Assembly: GCF_026914265.1 (NCBI RefSeq)
Contig: NC_069135.1
Location: 39,079,946 to 39,143,945, forward strand
Length of the DNA: 64,000 nucleotides
Source: Mya arenaria
Taxonomy: Eukaryota; Mollusca; Bivalvia; Myida; Myidae
Direction of reading: 5' to 3'
The notes beneath the pieces are model-generated. The model searched no databases. It was not told the origin of the DNA and saw only the letters and a program-made list of their open reading frames with translations. Below, in pieces: positions 55,742-64,000 of this stretch (position 1 is the first letter of the stretch; every line of letters starts with the position of its first letter). A program made the position numbers and the translations under genes.

Positions 55742-56223
55742 TGGTTTCATAGTGATAAACAATTAAGTGGAGAAATGTTTTAGTTAAAAGATTTAAGATC
55801 TGACTTGAGTATACAATTGTATGTGTATTTGTCTATTTTTTGTGAACACCAGATTAGCAGGCTGCACCAGTTCAGAACTGGTTATGATTGAGAGGTGAAA
55901 AATGATTCAGGGATGAAAAATGATTCAGGGAATTGTTAAAAAGACTTGGTATAGAGATTTATGTCCTTTAATATGATATTATATGTATATACATTATATG
56001 AAGTTTCTGATATCATATTAGCTCTTTAATATTTCATTACTGTCTTTGAATGCTTGGATCATGAAGCACTGATTTAAAAATGTACCATGGAAAAACTGCT
56101 CCATTTTTCAGTGCTTTAATTTTAGGTTGATGGGGAAAATTGTGTATTTAGGTATTTGTACAGTATGGGTTCAGAGTTAAAGATAACTGATTGATAAACT
56201 GGGGTATGTCATTTTAATATAAC

Positions 56224-56254
<31 letters not shown>

Positions 56255-56576
56255 AAGTGTATCAAGGGGAAAATTCACTGTTTTACAAATGTTAGTGATT
56301 TGATTGTGATAAATTGTGTTCATGTTTTTCAACAAGTTGCTCAATTTCAATATTTTGATAGATGTATGTCATAATTATGTTGATTTTGTCTTTCAAAAAG
56401 GGCATGAATGTGTATAATGATTTTCTTGTGAAAAGGTTTGGTACTTTTGGGATCAAATTGTTTTACCTAGACAAGCAAGTATATTATGAGTAATTATCCA
56501 TTTATTAGCAGAAATTATATATGCCACATGACAATCCTTGTTTTGATTGTCATACACATCTACAACCATTACTTAT
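55742..56576. other. 3' UTR and flank of the ankyrin-MYND gene with a 29-base G run
   Basis: AT-rich 3' sequence. A duplicated phrase GAAAAATGATTCAGGGA lies near 55895-55930, and an uninterrupted run of 29 G is at 56224-56252. No coding content. Confidence 0.6.
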
Positions 56577-56930
56577 TTTTAGCTCACCTCAAGGTGACTT
56601 ATTGTGATCGGTCTATGTCCAGCGTCTGTCGTCCATCGTTCGTCTTCCATCGTTCGACGTCAACAATTGGTTATTTAATCATCTTCTTCTAAACCGCTTG
56701 GACAATTTTGATGAAACTTCATAGGAATGATCCTTAGTTGGTGCTTTTTCGAAATTGTTCAAAGAAATGGATTCCATGTAGAACTCTGGTTGCCATGGCA
56801 ACCTAAAGGAAAATGTCAACAGTTGGTTATACTAATCTTCTTCACCTAAACCGCTTGGACAATTTTGATGAAACTTCATAGGAATGATCCTTGGTTGGTG
56901 CTTTTGCAAATATATTTTTTTTTATCCATA
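56577..56930. repeat. AGCTCACCTCAAGGTGA dispersed repeat
   Basis: It starts TTTTTAGCTCACCTCAAGGT, then GTCCATCGTTCG-type blocks and two copies of a ~130-bp segment (AAACCGCTTGGACAATTTTG, ATGAAACTTCATAGGAATGA). This is a common type of interspersed repeat in bivalve genomes. I see no coding frame. Confidence 0.6.
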
Positions 56931-57049
56931 TTATTTGAGCTATTGTTGATATATTATAGAAGTATTCAGTCTAATATGCATTTAAGCTTTAAATAATTTT
57001 GTTTTCTTGTAATTAGTGTGATGATTTTGTGTTCTATAAAGTGTTCAGT

Positions 57050-57960
57050 CAAACATATTCATTTGTGCTACTTTTTCCCATGTAATTAATGCTATGATTT
57101 TGATTTATTGAACTCTTCAGTCAAACATATTCATTTGTGTTTTATTTTATTTTCACATGAATAAAATAAACCACACAAACATGTAAAGTTTATTATCTTA
57201 AACGTTTCGGTGTAAGGTCTTCATCAGTAGGTGTAAACAAACTATTTATATAAAAATATAAATATATTGTCATATTAAATTTATTTAGTTTGCCTATCAT
57301 TATGTTTTTATTTCCTTTTTGCCTATCATTATGTTTTTGTTTTATTTTATTTTCATGTAATTGATGTGATGATTTTAATTTATGGAACTGTACATTCAAA
57401 CATATATATTAATATGTGCTTTATTTTATTTCCATGTAATTAATGTGACCATATCAGTGGTCGAAATTAACACAAGCCCCCAAGCCCTGCACTGGTAAAA
57501 ATATCTTTCAGGCTTGCTCAAATTCTGAATTTTATATAGCAGGGCTTGTTCAAACATTTGATGCCAAGCAAAAGTATAAGAATTCATCCAAAAGTCTAAT
57601 TTCAATGACTGCCATATTGTATTCTATGAACTGTTCAGTCTTAATCACTTTGTGTATTTACTTTCATGTGTTTTCATGTAATTATTTTGATATACTGAAA
57701 TGTTCAGACCAATATACTCATTAGTGCTTTATTTTATTTTGTTTTCATACAATTAATGCTATTATTTGGATTTATTGAACTGTTCAGCCAAACGCATGCA
57801 TCTTTGCTTTACCTAATTGTGTTTTTATGTAATTATTGCGATTATTTGGATTTATTGAACTGTTCAGCCAAACATATTCTTTTGTTATGTACATTATTGT
57901 GTTTATACATAATTAATGAGTTTTTTTGTATTATATCAATTGTTCAATAAATACATGCCA
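57050..57960. repeat. diverged ~80-bp tandem repeat
   Basis: Worn units around TGAACTGTTCAGTCAAACAT, ATTCATTTGTGCTTTATTTT and ATGTAATTAATG. It is interrupted by the MITE at 57455-57611. Open frames here (57193-57399, 57756-57950) are not proteins. Confidence 0.65.
57455..57611. mobile_element. 157-bp MITE with 6-bp target duplication, copy 2
   Basis: CAGTGGTCGAAATTAACACA at the left; reverse-complement right end CAGTCATTGAAATTAGAC. CCATAT is directly repeated on both sides (57449-57454, 57612-57617). It is the same family as 15740-15905 in reverse orientation. Confidence 0.8.
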
Positions 57961-58119
57961 TTTGTGCTATATGTTATCTTCGATGTTTATCATGTAAGGC
58001 CGGGCCAAAGGCCTAATTTGATTTTTCATTAAGCTTCATCAGGCTGGTGCTTTGTAGGTTTACTTCTTTCCAATCATAATATACCATGTTCACAAAAATA
58101 AAAATTAAGCCAAAACAAT

Positions 58120-58240
58120 CAAATTTAAGACTCAATGATAATTTAATCAAAATTAAGCCAAAATAATCAAATTTCAGACTCAATGGTTATTTAATCAAAA
58201 TTAAGCCAAAATAATCAAATTTAAGACTAGTTGATTAAAA
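58120..58240. repeat. three copies of a ~55-bp AT-rich unit
   Basis: AATTAAGCCAAAATAATCAA, ATTTAAGACTCAATGATAAT repeated three times with few changes. Confidence 0.7.
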
Positions 58241-58479
58241 TGAAATAAAGAAAATATATAAAATTTAGATTTCTTGTCCTGAAACGGACTTACAAAAGTA
58301 TCACCTTATCATATAGTATTAAAATCCGCTTTGCACCTCTTTTATTTCAAGGATCACACAATTTGGTTCCATAATTCCATATTATTCTGAATATAAATTA
58401 TGGCCCCTGATTGACTTCGGGACTTTAGTTAAAGTTTTAGGGCAAATTGGGTAAGAAGAGCTTATGCGTTGGTAATGTG

Positions 58480-58800
58480 TACTAGTGCGTCCGTGCGTCT
58501 GTAAACAATTATTTGTGAACACGATACAGTCTTCAGTTTTGATCGTATATTCCTTTCGAAAACCAGCCAGATCCGCCCATGCATGCCTAGATTATGGGCC
58601 TTGAAAGTATAAAAAAATCCTTGCATCTGTAAACAATTGCTTGTGTGCACAATACAGTCTTCAGTTTTGATTGTATCTCGATGAAACTACAGTATTTAGA
58701 TATCCATGAAAGCTCGGTTCCTTTTGAAAACCAGCCAGATCCGCCCATGCATGCCTAGATTATGGGTCTTGAAAGTATAAAAAAATGCAATTTTTAGCTA
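58480..58800. repeat. ~165-bp direct duplication
   Basis: Two copies of a segment with CAGTCTTCAGTTTTGATCGT, AACCAGCCAGATCCGCCCAT, GCATGCCTAGATTATGGG. The second copy contains about 40 extra bases. Non-coding. Confidence 0.7.
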
Positions 58801-59834
58801 AGTCTATTTTTAGCCAAGTCTACATAAGCAAAGTCTATTTTAGCCAAGTTTACATGGAAAGTCACAATTGCTGAATGTTTGTTCAAATAATGCCTCTGGG
58901 GTCATTACTGGCCACGCCCCCGGGTTCACAGGTTTGGTATACTTAAATTGTGAGAGTCCCCGAGAGTCATGGTCATGTCAAGGTCACTGTTGCTAAGGAT
59001 ATAAAAAAATGTACTGAATAAATTAAGTTGAGTTGGCATACTATAGCTAAATTTGGCATATGGGAAGAGTTTATGGAATCCTTTCATGAGATAGCATTTT
59101 GTGCTCCTAGGGTCAAGGTCACTGTTATTAAAAATAGATAACAGTTTGGTTCTGAATAACTTTAGTTAGGGTTGACATATTGTGACCAGTTTTAGTATGA
59201 CGGAAGATTTTATGGCAGCGCTCGGGGTCACTGAACATTGCTTAAAATACAAAAAGCAGTCTAACAACAAAGTTTGCAGTTCTTCGGTCAACCATTGAAA
59301 ACCTGGTTTTGTTGCATTGTGGTGTTTCTTCTTCAATACTATCTAGTTTGACTTTTGTCAGGCACATATTGCATCATAATTGTATTCATTTCTGAGACAA
59401 AGCGTGTATAGTCGAGCGCGCTGTCCTATGGCCTATGACATGACCTATGATTCTCTTCCGTGTATTTATGAATTTCCAAGTATGTATTCAAGGTTTTCAA
59501 ACACATTAATACAAATCATTATATAGTTTGCATTTTTATTTTTTATATACAAAAGATAGCACTTAAAACGATTCATAGCAGCTTGACAATAAAGCAAACG
59601 TTCAATAGCACATTGATGTAATGGAATTAATCGTACAACGTAAGACACAAATATACACAGATATGTGTTTTCGTACACACTGCTTGCTATTTAACACAGA
59701 CATCTGCTGTTACAGTCACCAGCACGTTCAAAAACAACACACCAAACAATACTTTCATTTATCACGTTTTTTTTTTCAATGATGCCCTCACACAGTTTCA
59801 ACGAAGCTCACACAGATCAAACCTCTCACTCTTC

Positions 59835-62800
59835 TTAATCACACCAATGTCCGAGGAGTTCCAGAGTTCTTTCCTTATCTGTAGCTGGGTCACAGTAACT
59901 TGGAGACAAATTCAGCTGGGAACCAATGACCCGATTCTCCTTGTCGTCTGCTGATGGCCTTGACCTTGATAGATGATTCTCCGCGTTGGAATGGTGATCG
60001 TAAAGATGACAGGAAGTGATGTCACTCATCGTCGACAGGTGATCGTGAAATTCTGTTGGTTGTTGTATTGTATGAGTCGGTGCTGCGTTGGTTGGAGTCG
60101 TTGGCATGGTAACCGGTAGCGACATTCTTGGAACATCTTTATGAGAGTGTTGGTGGTTATCACAGTTCAATGACAGTGAACGGTTCAGTTCAAAGTGCCC
60201 TATGACGTCCTGCGGATGGTTCCCGGGAATGTTCAAAACAACTGGCCCATCAGCACATGAAACATCAGTCTCTATTTTACACTGATGATGAGGAAAGTTA
60301 GTTGGTGTGTGAACGTGTGTGTTTCCATAGAAACCACTGTACATCATAGGTGATGAGATGAACGGTTGAAATGGTTGAGCACGTGTGTGGATTGTCTGAA
60401 TACGGGGCAACCAAAACACCGGTGATACACTGTGATGAACTGTTGAGTCTTGTTGAGGGGTGTAGTTGGCCTGGTGATTTATTGTGTGCTGTATTTTGCG
60501 GCGTTTCGGTGTCTCTAGTGTAGGCTCATTTCCCGCTTTGCTGTCATTGGATATGTAAACACGCTTTTTAGATGTTATGTTGGGGGTCGGGGTTTGCTGC
60601 TCCGGTAATTGGGAGCTGAAAATAGAGATAAACCTTATTGAAGAATACTAATAACAGTCAACACAAAAGCCTTGTAAGTATTGATATTTTTATGCGAAGT
60701 AAAAAAGTAGGTCATGTTTCTCTTCATTAACGTGTCAAGATAAAGTATGGATCATGTCGACAATAATTACGTCATCTGGCCAAAAGTTTGAGCAACATTG
60801 TAAACTCTGTCGAGGCGCATGTGTTGCACACATTTTATAAGAAATCTTGGAAAAATAAGAATAATGTGTCAAATAAAATTGGGTCGAGTTCATAAAGCTA
60901 CGTCAAGTTTGAGTATTTGTCATGTCACTTTATTTTGACTTGCTCATTTTCTAATCTGCACGTATGTATGTTCTGTATAAAATCTAAAACAAAATGTGGG
61001 GCAAAAACGAGGACAAATTTTAGAATACCTTGTTAAATCTCAGTGCCATATTATCTATTAAGTATTTATGACACTGTAAGAATATATTTGTCCGTAAATG
61101 GTTTAAAACATGTTTGATTTTGGGACATTTCCCAAAAGTAGGTCAGTAGGTCAAATTTTAAGACATAATGTAGCCACTGCATGCTACATTTTCTACAAAA
61201 TCCTTATTAAACTTGGCCCAATGTTACAAAAGTAGGTTACTTGTTCACATGAAAGTACTCATGACGTTACATTTTGTACCAAATACTAAACAAATTTGTC
61301 TCGAGTTGAGTCATTATATTATTTGGGTCAACTAAGGTTATGGTTCCCAGTTATCTGTTTTTATCAAGTTGGTCAAGTGTTGGGGAAAAGTTTGTTAATT
61401 TTTTCCCAGGCAACCCGATAAGGGGCGCCGAACGGAGGGCTTCTGTTTGATTTTATTGTTCGGTCTTTACATTTTACTACAAGGATTCAAATTCCCAAAT
61501 GGTAGATTTATACTTACAAAGGTAAGCCGTTGTCACCACGTGTCATCTGGGACTCGAGGGGGCTCAACACGTGACATGCTGATGTCAGAGGCGGAAGTAC
61601 GGGAGTTCCAAATGTGTACTTGTTTGGATTTCCCGCCTCGTTCTGGAATATCTGTGCGCGCATCCAGGCCACGTGGTCTGATTGACGCTGACGCTTAAAT
61701 TTGGAGCGACGATTCTGGAACCAGATCTGAAAAGCAAACAACCATAACATAAGCAAAGCAATTTTATCTCTATTGGTGTTTATCTGTATTTTGAAAATAT
61801 ATTGATACAATGCCGTTGTCGCCTCGCCGTTGATTCATCTGCTGTTGCTGCAGATTGGAGTCGCTAACGAACAATTCCATTAACATTCTTCAAGGCAGTT
61901 AAACATTCAATATTTCGACATGAAAGTTGTTAATTAAATTACCAATTACAAAGGGCATATGGGAAGCAAGGTAGATAGATATCTGCTTTAAAATAGTTGT
62001 TTAAGTTAATACCCTAGTTCAGCTGTGACGAACGATTAAGAAATTTGAGAAAAAAATGTATAAAAAAGAAGAATTCCACCACTGCAAAGCTGCAAAATAT
62101 GGCGAATTGGCAAGATTACTATTAAAGGGACTAGACACCAGATGCTCCCAATACCAGCCAGCAAATACAGTATTATTATTTTTCAAAAGATGCCTAGAAT
62201 TGTCTTAACGAGCTAGCATGAGACCGATAATACATCACTTTACATGATTAAAAGAATATTTTGTCGCTGTCTCAGCTGAGATTACTCGTTTAAAAATAAT
62301 GCATAATGGGTTCCCACTTGAGTATGTGATACTTATTTGGCTGATGAGGTCGATGCCGTGAACTAAACAGAAACGATCGGAAATGTACCATTTGTAACTT
62401 TAACGAAATTGGAGAGGAATTTCATTACCTTCTTCAATGTCAACACTTAACTGCGAACGGAATTTTTTACCTATGTTAACAGAAATTTTGTAAATATTCC
62501 TGGATTTAATTGTAAACAAGAATGAAAATTATTAATGTTAATAAAATTGTCATGACATTCTGCAAAACATAGGAAATTCCATCTGACTTATTATTTTTAT
62601 TTTTTTTTGTCTTTTTTTTACGTAAATATTTGCAATCCAATGATATAAGATTTTTGACAAAAAATCAGATCGTAGATTTCATATTTCCGTTCGAAAATTA
62701 ATGTTTTATGGTCACTTACGGTTTAAGAAAAATGCATAAAAATCATTTTACGAACATAAATATAAAAATCTGCGATCTATTCTTTTATCAGAAGTCTTGT

Positions 62801-63288
62801 ATCACTAAATATCCATGGAATTTCGCTAAAATTCGCTCGTACCAAGACAAAAAAAATATAAAAAGTTGTCAAAACGTTTAATCTGTGAGAGTGCAGCTTT
62901 AATATGTACCTTTTGAATGAATGAGGTGTAATTAGATCTGATTGAAGACCCTTAATTTGTCCTGTATTACCCTTTCAAATCTGCTGTACATTTATTTGGG
63001 TAAATCAGCAGTCAGTCGTTATTGACTTTATACAGGTGAATTGGGAGATTTGAACAGAGGCTGCACCAGTATCGGAGTCTTAACTATTTCAAGGATTATA
63101 AGTATGCATTGACTAAATTACTTAAAACAAGAGTAGATATAAGACTGGCACATCCACTCATTCAAAAAAATAGAAAGATTACAAACCGAAATTCTCTCCA
63201 GGGTGACACCCAGTTCAGCAGCCAGTCGCTCTTGTTGCTCGCCGTCCGGGTAGTGGTCCGCTAGAAATATACCCTCCAAAATCTCCAC
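59835..63288 (-). CDS. homeobox protein, last three exons (5' part outside the window)
   Basis: Exons 63288-63187, 61726-61518 and 60615-59835 join in phase 0 and phase 2. The first two encode residues from about homeodomain position 13 to the end: LEGIFLADHYPDGEQQERLA, then LGVTLERIS and IWFQNRRSKFKRQRQ. The recognition helix has Ile47, Gln50, Asn51 and Ser54, so a TAAT-type site is expected. Phase-0 splitting just before WFQNRR is frequent in PRD-like genes. HYPD also recalls that class, but the tail HVAWMRAQIFQNE and the 290-aa Pro/His/Ser-rich C-terminus are not familiar, so the family is open. A basic KRRK cluster lies in the last exon. The protein ends LGHWCD. The N-terminal arm and helix 1 start must lie to the right of 64000 or in an exon I did not recognise. 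Confidence 0.85.
61518..61726 (-). CDS. homeodomain helix 3 exon
   Basis: It begins directly with IWFQNRRSKFKRQRQSDHVA after the TGCTTTCAG acceptor, then LPPLTSACHVLSPLES. The donor GTAAGT is in phase 2 and joins exon 60615 as LP-F-SQLPEQ. Confidence 0.9.
62600..62899. mobile_element. foldback MITE, AAGCTGCACT family, copy 3
   Basis: The right end reverse complements to AAAGCTGCACTCTCACAGAT. The inside shows CGTTCGAAAATTAATGTTTT and inverted AT-rich halves (TTACGTAAATATTTGCAA against an inverted partner near 62815). It lies in an intron of the homeobox gene. Confidence 0.62.
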
Positions 63289-63430
63289 CTAAAAAGGAAA
63301 ATTATAGGTATAATAGGTTTAACAATATTGTCAAACCATTAAACGATATCGGTAATGCGTCATTATATGTTAGTAGATTTTATAAAAATAAGTGTTTTCC
63401 CAAAGTACTTAGAAACTCAAAAATCCATAC

Positions 63431-63461
<31 letters not shown>

Positions 63462-64000
63462 CCAGGGTATAGATGCATATTCATCAACGACATTGGCGGT
63501 GTATGCTATGTATGAACCAACAGTGGCCCTTAGGAGAAAAGTGCACGTTTTTGTGTGTGGGGGGTTGGGGGGGGGGGTCTGACAATATACGTCATTTCTA
63601 AGAAGGAATTCCTCCACCATCCGTCAAAAAATCGATCATACGATCACCCAAGAAGTGTGCAAGCTTGGTTTGTGAAACGTTCAACAAGCATCATTTAAAT
63701 TAAAAGTAGTGCTACTTTGGTTACTAATTCAGTAGGAGACTATGTAGAATATGAATATTTGGTTTGGTTACCAGCTCTCGTTACTACAACCACTAAAGAC
63801 ATGCGCAATGGCACAGCACTGACAGCACACCCAAGACGTATTAGTTTATTATCGAGTAAACTGAAGTTCAAGCCACGAAACACATGAAATATATTTATAT
63901 TGTAACAAACTCTCAATTACGGCGGGTATGCACAACCGACTAGCGCATGCGCAAAGAACTAACTGGCTTTGCTCGGGGACTTGGGTTAACCGTATTATCC
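63289..64000. other. homeobox intron with C/CA and GT/G tracts
   Basis: At 63429-63463 a run of about 18 C is followed by (CA)n. At 63551-63580 a GTGTGTG is followed by two G runs, so the two blocks are roughly reverse complements about 90 bases apart. No homeodomain 5' exon is visible up to the window edge. Confidence 0.6.

Noticed and set aside
61447..61698. 83-aa plus-strand frame
   Set aside because: Antisense to the homeodomain exon at 61518-61726.

Overview
The window is nuclear DNA from an animal, most likely a bivalve mollusc. Genes are split into short exons by long AT-rich introns. There are tRNA-derived SINEs, a LINE relic, a Harbinger transposon, several foldback elements, and elements filled with ~146-bp tandem units of the TGACCTTGACCTTTG type that I associate with bivalve genomes. 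Most open frames seen by six-frame translation are shadows. The real genes were rebuilt by joining exons at splice sites with matching phase.

Layout. (1) 1160-16286, minus: a complete ten-exon mitochondrial thymidine kinase 2 / deoxynucleoside kinase gene (TK2), 274 aa. Its introns hold most of the repeats of the left quarter. (2) 18431-20906, plus: three CRE palindromes, then a six-exon stathmin-domain-like gene (241 aa) with tandemly duplicated exons. (3) 23215-23960: LINE relic and a TA-filled palindrome. (4) 24916-34171, minus: a complete ten-exon secreted GH20 beta-N-acetylhexosaminidase (chitobiase type, 898 aa). It has two GC-AG introns and a Harbinger element in intron 1. (5) 40548-41743, minus: a frameshifted DUF229 (sulfatase/alkaline-phosphatase fold) gene fragment. 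(6) 43873-55741, plus: a complete nine-exon ankyrin-MYND protein gene (374 aa). (7) 59835-63288, minus: the last three exons of a homeobox gene whose 5' part lies beyond the right edge.

The genes are functionally unrelated (mitochondrial dNTP salvage, probable microtubule binding, chitin/glycan degradation, protein interaction, transcription), so there is no operon-like logic. The shared feature is structural. All four complete genes carry local tandem duplications of exon material including splice sites: a ~45-copy 65-bp satellite made from the end of TK2 exon 7 with its 5' splice site; a decayed ~54-bp array from the end of hexosaminidase exon 6 with its donor; two dead copies of ankyrin exon 4; and two live near-identical exons in the stathmin-like gene. 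The second notable signal is that the bivalve-type arrays are dense series of consensus oestrogen-response-element palindromes next to TCAAGGTCA sites, placed in introns of TK2 and of the ankyrin-MYND gene.
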